Assembly: GCA_029251465.1 (NCBI GenBank)
Contig: JAQXDI010000081.1
Coordinates: forward strand, 1-60,709
Origin: Ascidiaceihabitans sp.
GTDB taxonomy: Bacteria; Pseudomonadota; Alphaproteobacteria; Rhodobacterales; Rhodobacteraceae
DNA length: 60,709 bases
Direction: 5' to 3'
Below, piece after piece: positions 42,933-51,589 of the stretch. The stretch's first letter is position 1. Every line of letters starts with the position of its first letter. The notes under the pieces are model-generated. The model saw only the letters and a program-made list of their open reading frames with translations, ran no database searches and was not told the origin of the DNA. A program made the position numbers and the translations under genes.

Positions 42933-45874
42933 ACCAGATCAACCGTTTGAAGGGTGGGCAGATTGACCGCACCCAAACACTGAACTTCACCTTTGACGGC
43001 AAAACTTACCAAGGGCACAGCGGCGACACGCTGGCCTCTGCCCTGCTCGCCAACGGTGTCCGTCTGATGGGGCGGTCGTTCAAATATCACCGCCCGCGTG
43101 GGCCGTTGACGGCTGGGTCCGAAGAACCAAATGCGATGGTCGAACTGCGCACCGGCGCGCGCCAAGAACCCAACACCCGCGCCACGACTGCGGAACTGTT
43201 TGAAGGTCTGTCTGCGCAATCACAAAACCGCTGGCCGTCGCTGAAATTTGACGCGATGGCGATCAATGACCGGTTCTCAAACTTTCTGACGGCGGGATTT
43301 TATTACAAAACATTCATGTGGCCTGCTGCGTTTTGGGAAAAAATCTACGAACCGATTATTCGCAAAGCTGCGGGGCTTGGGTCCTTGTCCATGCAGGCCG
43401 ACCCCGACGCCTACGACAAAGGGTTCCGCCACTGCGATCTGTTGATCATCGGCGCAGGACCATCCGGATTGATGGCCGCATTGACGGCTGGGCGTGCAGG
43501 CGCAGAGGTCATCCTCGCGGACGAAGATTTCGCGATGGGTGGCCGTTTGAACAGCGAAACTTTTGCCATCGACGACGCATCCGCCGATGTTTGGGTGCAG
43601 GCAAGCATTGCCGAATTGGCCGCGTTGCCAAACGTACGCTTGATGCCGCGCACCACGGTGATCGGCGCGTTTGATCACGGCATTTACGGTGCCTTAGAAC
43701 GGGTTTCGGACCACTTGGCCGAACCGGCACCGGGCAAACCACGTCAAATTCTGTGGCGCATTTACGCTGCCAAAACTATTTTAGCAGCGGGTGCCACCGA
43801 ACGCCCGATTGCGTTTGAAAACAACGACCGCCCCGGCATCATGCTGGCCTCCGCGATCCGGTCCTACGCCAATCGTTGGGCCGCCACCCCTGCGCAGCGC
43901 GTCGCGATTTTCACAAACAATGATGATGGCCATCGCACCGCAGCCGACTTGCATGCCGCTGGTGTCAAGATCGCAGCCGTGGTCGACACCCGCACAGATG
44001 CACCACGCAGCCATGGCTACGAGGTCCTACAAGGCGCGCAAGTCATTGATAGCAAAGGGCGGCTGGGTCTGACGTTTGCCGGCGTGAAATTGGCCGACGG
44101 GTCTATGCGTACACTCGAATGTGGTGCGCTAGGCGTATCCGGTGGCTGGAACCCGAATGTTCACATGACATGTCACCAGCGCGGTCGCCCGACGTGGGAT
44201 GACAGCCTCGCGGCGTTTGTTCCCGGCGGCGCCCTGCCCCCGGGCATGACGGTTGCAGGTGCCGCGTCAGGCAACTTGTCCACGCATGGTGCCCTGCAAA
44301 CCGGTGCGCAGGCCGCAAAAGCGGCACTTGGCCTAAAGGGCCGTTTGCCAAAACTGCCATCCGCCGAAGACGCGCCCGTGTCCCAAACGCCATTCTGGTA
44401 CGTTGAGGGATGCAGCCGCGCTTGGCTGGATCAGCAAAACGATGTGACCGTCAAAGATGTGAAGCTTAGCCACCAAGAAGGTTTCCGCTCGGTCGAGCAT
44501 CTGAAACGCTACACAACGCTGGGCATGGCGACGGATCAGGGCAAAACATCCAACATGGGTGGCCTTGCGATCATGGCTGAACTTGCGGGCAAATCGATAC
44601 CCGAAGTTGGCACAACGATCTTTCGCCCGCCCTACACGCCGACCGCGATTGGCGCGATGGCGGGGCGCATCAAAGGCATGGATTTCCACCCTACCCGCCT
44701 GACGCCCTCGCATTATTGGGCCAAGGAACGTGGCGCTGTGTTTGTCGAAGTCGGCAACTGGTTGCGCGCGCAGTGGTTCCCGATTGCTGGCGAAACGCAT
44801 TGGCGTCAATCTGTGGACCGCGAAGTTGCCGCCACGCGTGCCTCAGTTGGTGTGTGCGACTGCACAACTTTGGGCAAAATCGACGTTCAAGGCACGGACG
44901 CAGCCCAGTTCCTGAACAAAATCTACTGCAACGGATTTGCGAAATTGGCGGTCGGCAAGGTCCGCTACGGCTTGATGCTGCGCGAAGACGGGATTGCGAT
45001 GGACGACGGCACCGCGGCGCGACTAGAGGACGACCATTTCGTTGTGACAACCACCACGGCCAATGCGGCCAAAGTGTATCAACACATGGAATTTGTGCGC
45101 CAATGCCTGTTCCCGGACATGGACGTGCAGTTGATTTCAACCACAGAAGCTTGGGCACAATACGCAGTCGCCGGCCCCAATTCGCGCGCCTTGCTGCAAA
45201 AGATCGTGGACCCGGAATTCGACCTGTCCAACGAAGGTTTCCCGTTCATGGCCTGCGCCAACATCAACGTTAGTGGCGGTTTGCGCGCCCGGTTGTTCCG
45301 TATCTCGTTCTCGGGCGAAATGGCGTTCGAAATTGCGGTCCCTGCCCGCTACGGCGACGCGTTGATGCGCAAATTGATGACCGAGGGCGAAGAGTTTAAC
45401 GTGGTTCCCTACGGCACCGAAGCGTTGGGCGTCATGCGTATCGAAAAAGGCCACGCGGCAGGCAACGAACTGAACGGCACGACATCGGCGCTGAACCTCG
45501 GCATGGGGCGCATGGTGTCCAAAGCCAAAGACAGCATCGGATCAAAACTGTCCGAACGCGAGGGGCTAAACGAGACCGATGCCCTGAACCTTGTCGGGAT
45601 CAAACCGCTGGACGCTGGCGACAAAGTCACCGCCGGTGGGCACTTGATGAACGCAGATGGGCCTGTCGATGCAAAGCACGATCAGGGCTACGTCACATCG
45701 GCCGCGTTCTCGCCTAGCTTGGGCAGTATGATCGGGTTGGGCTTTGTCAAAAACGGCAGCGATAGGGTGGGCGAAAAGATGCGTCTTGTGTCGCCTGTGA
45801 CCGATCTGAACGTCGATGTAGAAATCGTATCCGCCCACTTTGTGGACCCTGAGGGAGGACGCCAACGTGCATGA
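42929..45874 (+). CDS. mgdC: N-methylglutamate dehydrogenase subunit C (sarcosine oxidase alpha-like)
   Basis: A 981-aa alpha subunit. In order: an N-terminal 2Fe-2S-ferredoxin-like fold (about 1-100, LNFTFDGKTYQGHSGDTLAS), an NAD-binding Rossmann domain ([20 protein letters not shown] at about 172-191), a second nucleotide-binding part, and a C-terminal GcvT-like tetrahydrofolate domain (about 600-970) where the methylene group is captured. The length is normal for SoxA/MgdC (about 970-1000). The start at 42929 overlaps the previous stop by 4 nt; the longer frame upstream runs inside mgdB. It links amine oxidation to the THF C1 pool instead of releasing formaldehyde. Confidence 0.82.
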   Translation: MNQINRLKGGQIDRTQTLNFTFDGKTYQGHSGDTLASALLANGVRLMGRSFKYHRPRGPLTAGSEEPNAMVELRTGARQEPNTRATTAELFEGLSAQSQNRWPSLKFDAMAINDRFSNFLTAGFYYKTFMWPAAFWEKIYEPIIRKAAGLGSLSMQADPDAYDKGFRHCDLLIIGAGPSGLMAALTAGRAGAEVILADEDFAMGGRLNSETFAIDDASADVWVQASIAELAALPNVRLMPRTTVIGAFDHGIYGALERVSDHLAEPAPGKPRQILWRIYAAKTILAAGATERPIAFENNDRPGIMLASAIRSYANRWAATPAQRVAIFTNNDDGHRTAADLHAAGVKIAAVVDTRTDAPRSHGYEVLQGAQVIDSKGRLGLTFAGVKLADGSMRTLECGALGVSGGWNPNVHMTCHQRGRPTWDDSLAAFVPGGALPPGMTVAGAASGNLSTHGALQTGAQAAKAALGLKGRLPKLPSAEDAPVSQTPFWYVEGCSRAWLDQQNDVTVKDVKLSHQEGFRSVEHLKRYTTLGMATDQGKTSNMGGLAIMAELAGKSIPEVGTTIFRPPYTPTAIGAMAGRIKGMDFHPTRLTPSHYWAKERGAVFVEVGNWLRAQWFPIAGETHWRQSVDREVAATRASVGVCDCTTLGKIDVQGTDAAQFLNKIYCNGFAKLAVGKVRYGLMLREDGIAMDDGTAARLEDDHFVVTTTTANAAKVYQHMEFVRQCLFPDMDVQLISTTEAWAQYAVAGPNSRALLQKIVDPEFDLSNEGFPFMACANINVSGGLRARLFRISFSGEMAFEIAVPARYGDALMRKLMTEGEEFNVVPYGTEALGVMRIEKGHAAGNELNGTTSALNLGMGRMVSKAKDSIGSKLSEREGLNETDALNLVGIKPLDAGDKVTAGGHLMNADGPVDAKHDQGYVTSAAFSPSLGSMIGLGFVKNGSDRVGEKMRLVSPVTDLNVDVEIVSAHFVDPEGGRQRA

Positions 45875-46427
45875 TTTAACCCCCATTACCGCTTTGGGCG
45901 GCACCAACGCCCGCGTCGAAACGATTGGCGCTGTGACCTGCAGCGAAGTGCCGGACGTGGCGTTGGCCTCGGTTACGGCGCGTTTGGGCAAAGAAAGCCA
46001 AACGCGCACCGCGGTCAAAAAGATCATCAAAGCCGATGCGCCAGATGTCAGCCGTTTTGACGGGGGCGACGTTTTGGCGTTCTGGGCTGGTCCAGAACAA
46101 TGGATGCTTGAGGCCCCGTTTGACAGCCATGAAGACATCGCCGCACGCGTCAAATCTGTGTGTAAAACCAATGCATCCGTGGTCGAGCAAACTGACGCGT
46201 GGGCCCGTTTTGATATCTCCGGCGCAGAGGTTTTGGCGGTGATGGAATTGCTGTGTAACGCGAACAGCCGTGCAATGGATGTCGGCGCGTGCACTCGCAG
46301 CAGCGTCCATCACTTGGGGTGTTTTGTACTGCGCCGCGCACCTGAAATGTTCAGCATTTATGGTCCGCGCGCCTCGGCAGGGTCACTGCTCCACGCGATC
46401 ATCACCGCGATGCACACGGTCGCATAA
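45867..46427 (+). CDS. mgdD: N-methylglutamate dehydrogenase subunit D (sarcosine oxidase gamma-like)
   Basis: A 186-aa SoxG-family subunit that starts with GTG at 45867, overlapping the end of mgdC by 8 bp; GAGGGAGGA lies 7 nt upstream and decides the start. The family pattern is seen in WAGPEQWMLEAP and ARFDISGAEVLAVMELLCN. It packs against the alpha subunit near the THF site. It is the last gene of the mgd operon and converges with a GbdR-like regulator gene 9 bp away. Confidence 0.8.
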   Translation: MHDLTPITALGGTNARVETIGAVTCSEVPDVALASVTARLGKESQTRTAVKKIIKADAPDVSRFDGGDVLAFWAGPEQWMLEAPFDSHEDIAARVKSVCKTNASVVEQTDAWARFDISGAEVLAVMELLCNANSRAMDVGACTRSSVHHLGCFVLRRAPEMFSIYGPRASAGSLLHAIITAMHTVA

Positions 46428-46436
46428 GCCAGCCGC

Positions 46437-47435
46437 CTAGAGCGACGGCACCGGCACGTCGCGATTGACCCTAAATGCGTTGATCGCTTTGCGGTCTTCT
46501 TGCGGTGTCACCCCAAACGCTGCTTTGTAATGCGCCAAAAGCGGCGTTTGCGTTGTGTAGCCTACAGATGTTGCGATCTGCGCCATTGTGTCCTTGGAAT
46601 AGTGCACCAGCTGCCGCGCGGCTTTCATACGCATCGCGCGGTAAAATTGCGTCGGATTTTGCCCAGTTGCTTTCTTGAACGCCCGCTCGATTTGGCGTGG
46701 CGTCACGCCGATGGTCTCTGCAACTTCTGCCACCGAAATTGGCGTTTCCAATCGGGCCGCAAATAAATCAACGGCATTTGCGACCAATGTAGGCAAGCCT
46801 TGTTGATCAGACGTTGGCAGCGGAATACGTTGGCGCACCCCTTCGCCGCGCACCAGTGGATGCTGGAACCAGCACGCAACTTCGTGAGCGATTTCCGCAC
46901 CCAAAGCGTCTTGGATCAGGTGCAACGCCAGATCAAAAGCGGCGGCAGCCCCCGACACAGTGTAGCGCCGCCCATCCGTCACGATGACCTCGTCCATTGC
47001 GGCGATTTCAGGGAACTCAGCGCGGAAAGCAGCCTCGTAACACCAATGGACCGAACAGCGATGCCCTTGCATCAGACCGGCGCGCGCCAAGGGAAATACC
47101 CCACCGCTGACGCCGCCAAGAACGACGCCGTGCCGATCCATCGCCCGCAACGCGCCATACGCCCGCCGTGGATCATCGGGTTGCGCCAATGGGCTGCTGA
47201 GCAAAAACAACGCATCCACATCCAGATCAGAATTGAGCGCATGGTCGGCTTCAAAAATGACTTGAGCGCTGGATGTCACGCGCGCGCCCGTTTCCGACAC
47301 CAAGGACCACGTAAAACTGGTCTTACCCGCGATTTCGTTTGCGGCCCGCAACGGTTCAATCATCGAGGTCAAGCACGCCATCGGAAAGCCTGGGAAAATC
47401 AGAAACCCGACTTTCATATTTTCACTCTTGTTCAT
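46437..47435 (-). CDS. GlxA/GbdR-type AraC-family regulator
   Basis: A 332-aa regulator: DJ-1/PfpI-like sensor domain (about 7-180, KVGFLIFPGFPMACLTSMIEP onward) and C-terminal AraC helix-turn-helix pair (about 225-320, SVAEVAETIGVTPRQIERAF, then MAQIATSVGYTTQTPLLAHYK). In Pseudomonas the relatives GbdR and SouR activate glycine betaine, dimethylglycine and sarcosine catabolism. Its place beside the mgd operon suggests that it senses a methylated amine or amino acid intermediate and activates mgd and perhaps dmm. The start MNKSEN at 47435 is chosen, with MKVGF six codons later as the alternative; the longer open frame upstream has no family similarity. Confidence 0.88.
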   Translation of the reverse strand: MNKSENMKVGFLIFPGFPMACLTSMIEPLRAANEIAGKTSFTWSLVSETGARVTSSAQVIFEADHALNSDLDVDALFLLSSPLAQPDDPRRAYGALRAMDRHGVVLGGVSGGVFPLARAGLMQGHRCSVHWCYEAAFRAEFPEIAAMDEVIVTDGRRYTVSGAAAAFDLALHLIQDALGAEIAHEVACWFQHPLVRGEGVRQRIPLPTSDQQGLPTLVANAVDLFAARLETPISVAEVAETIGVTPRQIERAFKKATGQNPTQFYRAMRMKAARQLVHYSKDTMAQIATSVGYTTQTPLLAHYKAAFGVTPQEDRKAINAFRVNRDVPVPSL

Positions 47436-47536
47436 CTTTTCTATACTCTGAGGAAAATTTCGATCTATACTCGGATAAGGTTTATGCGAATTTGGAATTG
47501 TCTGTCTACTGGCAGCTGGGTAGGAGAGCTCTGAAA

Positions 47537-48199
47537 ATGAATATTGAAAAGGGTGCCCCTGATATGTCCAATATGCTGACACAGAACCCACACAGCACGC
47601 GTGAAGGTGATCGGGAAAAAGTTCTCGAAGTGGCGATTGGCCGCGAAGTGCGCGCTTTTCGGCGCCAGCAAGAAACAACCGTGGCGGATTTGTCTGCGCG
47701 GACGGGTATTTCAATTGGCATGTTGTCCAAAATCGAAAACGGCAACACATCGCCGTCGCTGACAACCCTGCAAACTTTGGCCAATGCCCTAAGCGTGCCG
47801 TTAACCAGTTTTTTCCGCCAGTTTGAGGAAAGCCGCCAAGCGGTTCATACCAAGTCCCGCGAAGGTGTCGAGATTGACCGCGAAGGCACCCGCGCCAACC
47901 ATCAATACAATCTTTTGGGTCACATCGGGGCCAACGCATCCGGTGTGATTGTTGAACCGTATTTGATTACATTGTCAGACAAATCTGACATTTTCCCGAC
48001 GTTCCAGCATGGCGGAATTGAAACGATTTACATGTTGGAAGGCGAAGTTGACTATCGTCATGGGGATAATGTTTATCCGTTAAAACCCGGAGATACGCTG
48101 TTCTTTGATGCCGATGCACCGCATGGTCCCGAAAAATTAGTCAAACTGCCTGCGCGCTATCTGTCAATCATCAGCTACCCGCAGAACGCCAATACCTAG
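47537..48199 (+). CDS. XRE-family regulator with cupin sensor domain
   Basis: A 220-aa regulator with an N-terminal helix-turn-helix (about 35-90, TVADLSARTGISIGMLSKIENGNTSPSL) and a C-terminal cupin (about 145-215, MLEGEVDYRHGDNVYPLKPGDTLFFDADAPHGPE, shown here as its start and end only: MLEGEVDYRHGD and DADAPHGPE). XRE-cupin proteins often repress amine, amino-acid or polyamine catabolic genes and sense a small ligand in the cupin. AGGAG is 11 nt before the ATG at 47537; an ATG nine codons later (47564) is also possible. It is divergent from the GbdR-like gene, so this pair probably controls the whole methylated-amine block. Confidence 0.87.
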   Translation: MNIEKGAPDMSNMLTQNPHSTREGDREKVLEVAIGREVRAFRRQQETTVADLSARTGISIGMLSKIENGNTSPSLTTLQTLANALSVPLTSFFRQFEESRQAVHTKSREGVEIDREGTRANHQYNLLGHIGANASGVIVEPYLITLSDKSDIFPTFQHGGIETIYMLEGEVDYRHGDNVYPLKPGDTLFFDADAPHGPEKLVKLPARYLSIISYPQNANT

Positions 48200-48203
48200 G
48201 CCG

Positions 48204-48828
48204 CTACGTCGACGCATTTGATTGGGTCATTTTTTTGGAAATGATGCTGGCCCATTGCGCATTTTGGTCCGCCAGTCGCTTCATCTCTTCTGCCACAATT
48301 GTAAATCCACGCCCGTCATCGCCCAGCTTCGATACGGGCGTTGATTGCAAGCATTGTTAGTTGGCGAATGGATCCCGTGATTTTCTTGGTTAAATCAATA
48401 ATTTCACCGTTTGCGGTTTGCGTCTCATTCAACAGTTTTTCCAAATCTGCCTGCGCTGCAACCTCTTCATCTGCGCTGACAACCAAGCCTTGAAGGTGGG
48501 ACAATTCACCGTTTTCAAACACCGCACTTCCGCGTTCACGTATCCATGCAACGCCACCGTTGGCATGTTTCATGCGATAGACCATATCCCAGGGTTCACC
48601 CCGCTCTATGGCCGCATCAACAGTCGCAAATGCCCGTTCTTTGTCATCATCATGGGTAAGCCCAACAAACGAATGTACTTTGTTGCCAATGATATCGTCG
48701 GGATCATAGCCCATGATCGCATTAACGCCGCCGATCATGGGCTCCATCGTATAGTCCGCATCATTGCGACATCGATACACAAATGAGTCGATCGCTGAAA
48801 ATACGCTTCGAAATACTTCGACCGTCAA
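48204..48828 (-). pseudogene. PAS / chemoreceptor-tail protein, frameshifted
   Basis: The first frame encodes a PAS domain (about residues 5-115, MEPMIGGVNAIMGYDPDDIIG, then WDMVYRMKHANGG) followed by a helical tail that begins the methyl-accepting signalling core (SIRQLTMLAINARIEAG). It stops at 48316. In the next frame the sequence goes on as GDDGRGFTIVAEEMKRLADQ and ends at 48204, which is exactly the chemoreceptor hairpin-tip continuation. One extra base in the GGG run at 48322-48324 (CCC on the plus strand) explains the break. A short PAS-MCP protein without membrane segments could sense redox state or a ligand. It lies between the regulators and the dmm operon. Confidence 0.7.
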
Positions 48829-48891
48829 AGAAATCGCCCCCTCATTGTGGTGAGGAAGCGATAACAGCTAGTGATTAATGAACGATTGAGC

Positions 48892-49959
48892 CTAGGTTTT
48901 TAGCGGCGGTTCGCTGTCAAGTTCAGGCCAAATTCCGTTGGATGTGTCCTGCCCGTCATCAAATTTTGACAGGTAATCCAACATCATCGGGCGGTTGTCG
49001 ATGAACCCCTTGTAGGTCGCCAATTCCTCGGGCAGATCGCGTATCACACGATGCAATCGGCGCCCCCATTTTGGCACGCTGACAATGTCCTGAAATGCAC
49101 ACAAATAACACCGGATCGGGAACACCAAAGCGTTCGAGCGCGGCAGGCGAAAGAACGTTTGTAGTTCGACCCGCAGGTGCTGTTTGGCACCGATGTTTTC
49201 AGGCGTCAGTGACGTCTTTTGGATGCCCCATTTGTGGTAGTTTTCAGGGCTTGTATCCAGCAACGGATTAACCGTCATCGTCCAGTTCAAGCGACGCGCA
49301 GGCGCACCTTGCTGGATGTTCAAAAGGAACTTGAGCGCGCGCACAAAGATGCCTTTTTCATGGGCCAAAGGAACCGGTGCGTGCCATTCGAAAAAGTTCA
49401 TACCGATGTCGAAATCCAACGACCAATCAGCCTGCGTTGTGATCGTACCTGCGTCCATCCAAAGGTTATCATCCCGTTGATCTAGAACACAAAAATCGCC
49501 CTGCGTCTGCCTTGTGATATATTCCATCGGGCCGTACGGCAGCGTGGTTTCATCCATGAATGTAAAGTGATCATCGATGCCCAACGGCTTGTTGATCCAA
49601 TGCCATTTGTCACCGTCGCGGTGCAACTGAAACAAGTCAGGATAGTCCTCGGATTTGGACACCATGATCAGTTCCAGCAGATCCCAGCCGGCCAACGTCA
49701 TATGCGGCAACGACTGACAGCGCAGCGGGTCATCCGCCAGCACCATCGCCCGGTCACGCATTTCGCTCACGTAATGTTCGTCCACGTCAAAGCGCATCTC
49801 GTAGATGGAATCCGACGGGCCACCACGGTGCTGTTCCATGTTGACGACGTACATGTAGCTGTCTTTGTCGAACGGAAAAGGGAACCGTTTGATCGCCCGC
49901 TCAGAGTTGTGAAACGAATAATCGTCGCGGAACGTTTCGTCGTTAAATTGCAGTGTCAT
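48892..49959 (-). CDS. dmmC: Dimethylamine monooxygenase, DUF3445 haem subunit
   Basis: A 355-aa protein of the DUF3445/HODM family (haem-dependent oxidative N-demethylase alpha-like, PF11927). Family features seen are the GWDLLELIMVSKSEDYPDLFQL region and the aromatic-rich MNFFEWHAPVPLAHEKG segment. With a reductase and a small subunit it oxidises dimethylamine to monomethylamine and formaldehyde, using NAD(P)H and oxygen. It begins 1 bp after dmmB and is the last gene of the minus-strand dmm operon. The letter assignment follows operon order D-A-B-C and may differ between authors. Confidence 0.82.
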   Translation of the reverse strand: MTLQFNDETFRDDYSFHNSERAIKRFPFPFDKDSYMYVVNMEQHRGGPSDSIYEMRFDVDEHYVSEMRDRAMVLADDPLRCQSLPHMTLAGWDLLELIMVSKSEDYPDLFQLHRDGDKWHWINKPLGIDDHFTFMDETTLPYGPMEYITRQTQGDFCVLDQRDDNLWMDAGTITTQADWSLDFDIGMNFFEWHAPVPLAHEKGIFVRALKFLLNIQQGAPARRLNWTMTVNPLLDTSPENYHKWGIQKTSLTPENIGAKQHLRVELQTFFRLPRSNALVFPIRCYLCAFQDIVSVPKWGRRLHRVIRDLPEELATYKGFIDNRPMMLDYLSKFDDGQDTSNGIWPELDSEPPLKT

Positions 49960-49960
49960 T

Positions 49961-50923
49961 TTAACGGTCCAATACTAAAGTTTTGCCCTCAAAGCGGGAC
50001 ACACATGGCATGATTTTTTCGCCCGATGCATGTTCATCATCCTCAAGCCAATGATCGCGGTGAATGAAGTTGCCGGTGTAGTCGATCACCCGCGTTTCAC
50101 ACATGCCACACGCGCCGCCGCGACACAGATAAGGTGCGTCGACCCCTGCCCGTTCGATGGCTTCTAACAGGCTTTCTTGTTCGCCGACCTGGATCACTTT
50201 GTTAGACACTGCCAGCTTGACTTCAAACGGTTTGCCGGGCTGCGGAGCGAGGAATTCTTCGTAGTGAATGGCTTCGCGGGGCCAGCCCAAATCGGTAGAT
50301 TTGGCGCGCACCCAGTTGATCATTCCCTTGGGGCCACAAACATAGATGTGCGTGCCAAGTGGCTGACGATCCGTTAGATTTTCCAGATCGATGGCTTGGT
50401 CCTGATCGTCGTAATAGACGTTTACGTCATTTGGGTGGGTGTCTGTCAGATAGTCGACATAGCTGCCCAGCGCTTGCGAGCGGCACGCATAGTGCAGTTC
50501 CCAATTGCCATGCGCGCGGTCCAGTTGTTTGATTTGCGCAAGGAACGGCGTGATGCCGATGCCGCCTGCGATCATCAGGTGCTTTTTGGCCCGCAAATCC
50601 AGCGAAAACAGGTTCACAGGGTTCGAAATGACCATCTCGTCGCCAACGCTGACCGATTTATGCATGAAAAGCGAACCGCCACGGCCCTCGTCGTCGCGAC
50701 GCACCGAAATTGTGTAGGCGCTTTGATCAAAGGGGTCGGACATCAGCGAATAAGGGTTCAGGCGGGTGATCGCCCCGTCTTGCATTTCGACAACGGTGTG
50801 CGCACCGCCGGAAAATGTCGGCAGCAGGCCACCATCGACGGGTTCGAATCGAAAGCGTGTCACGAGATCATTCAAGGGTGTCACTTCGGTCACGCGGACT
50901 GCAATTTTTTCAGCGCCACTCAT
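49961..50923 (-). CDS. dmmB: Dimethylamine monooxygenase, ferredoxin reductase subunit
   Basis: A 320-aa phthalate-dioxygenase-reductase-type electron-transfer protein. Order of domains: FMN-binding barrel (about 1-105, with LNPYSLMSDP), NAD-binding domain (about 110-225, IAGGIGITPFLAQI and YVCGPKGM) and a C-terminal plant-type 2Fe-2S ferredoxin with CRGGACGMC and a further Cys in MPCVS. It feeds electrons from NAD(P)H to the haem subunit. Overlaps dmmA by 4 nt and nearly abuts dmmC. Confidence 0.9.
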   Translation of the reverse strand: MSGAEKIAVRVTEVTPLNDLVTRFRFEPVDGGLLPTFSGGAHTVVEMQDGAITRLNPYSLMSDPFDQSAYTISVRRDDEGRGGSLFMHKSVSVGDEMVISNPVNLFSLDLRAKKHLMIAGGIGITPFLAQIKQLDRAHGNWELHYACRSQALGSYVDYLTDTHPNDVNVYYDDQDQAIDLENLTDRQPLGTHIYVCGPKGMINWVRAKSTDLGWPREAIHYEEFLAPQPGKPFEVKLAVSNKVIQVGEQESLLEAIERAGVDAPYLCRGGACGMCETRVIDYTGNFIHRDHWLEDDEHASGEKIMPCVSRFEGKTLVLDR

Positions 50924-51531
50924 TGCTCTGTCTCCGTGGCGTAAATCCCCTTTTGTGCAGGCACGTTGCCGGGATCCTCAGCGTCGATGCAGACAGCTTG
51001 GTAGGCGGCCAAACGGCGCGAATAGTGATCGCGTACGAACAGGTTCAGCCCGCAATGGCTACACACGAACGGATCGGTTTCCACGTCTTCGGTGATGCCT
51101 TTGCAATGCACACACTGCATGCGCCGCGCGACAGATCCGCGATGTTCGGTCTGGATTGCGGTGTGCGGAATGCCGGCTTGCATTGCTTCGTTCTGGGCCT
51201 GCCCCATCAGACCTTCGGTGCCGGTCAGATAGACTTGCAGACCCATCGAGGCGTCTTGCAACACGCGCTGGATACGGCTGACGGAGGCGGCGTAAGACGG
51301 ACCTTCGTAAAACTGTGCAGGGTTAAGCGCGCGCAGTTTATCCTCGAAATCAGCCCCACGCGGAATGTAGATGATGTGGGTTTTCGCCATCAGATCAGGC
51401 GTGGCAACGTCTAGGATCGCCTCGGCCCCTGCGGCGTCCGCGATCATCAGGTGATGTTTGCCTGCGCGCACTTCTAGCGTGCCATAGACAGGACGGCTTC
51501 GGATAGACGGCGGGAATTCGAATTTTGACAT
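50920..51531 (-). CDS. dmmA: Dimethylamine monooxygenase, small zinc-ribbon subunit
   Basis: A 203-aa protein with an N-terminal alpha/beta part (YGTLEVRAGKHHLMIADAAG) that looks like a degenerate reductase fold and a C-terminal zinc ribbon (CVHC ... CSHC, about residues 143-165). This is the pattern of the DmmA-like family found only with the DUF3445 haem protein and its reductase. Essential third component of the monooxygenase. The start at 51531 has GAGG about 7 nt upstream; the open frame further upstream overlaps dmmD and is rejected. Confidence 0.8.
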   Translation of the reverse strand: MSKFEFPPSIRSRPVYGTLEVRAGKHHLMIADAAGAEAILDVATPDLMAKTHIIYIPRGADFEDKLRALNPAQFYEGPSYAASVSRIQRVLQDASMGLQVYLTGTEGLMGQAQNEAMQAGIPHTAIQTEHRGSVARRMQCVHCKGITEDVETDPFVCSHCGLNLFVRDHYSRRLAAYQAVCIDAEDPGNVPAQKGIYATETEQ

Positions 51532-51589
51532 GTGATCCTCGGTAGAGTGCAAAAGAGGCGCAAACCTGACGGCGCGCCCCTTTGTGTGA

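Noticed and set aside
41381-46427. Sarcosine oxidase soxBDAG as the primary call
   Set aside because: The subunits are homologous and could be, but the gmaS-mgs-dmm neighbourhood and the Cys-free delta-like subunit favour N-methylglutamate dehydrogenase.
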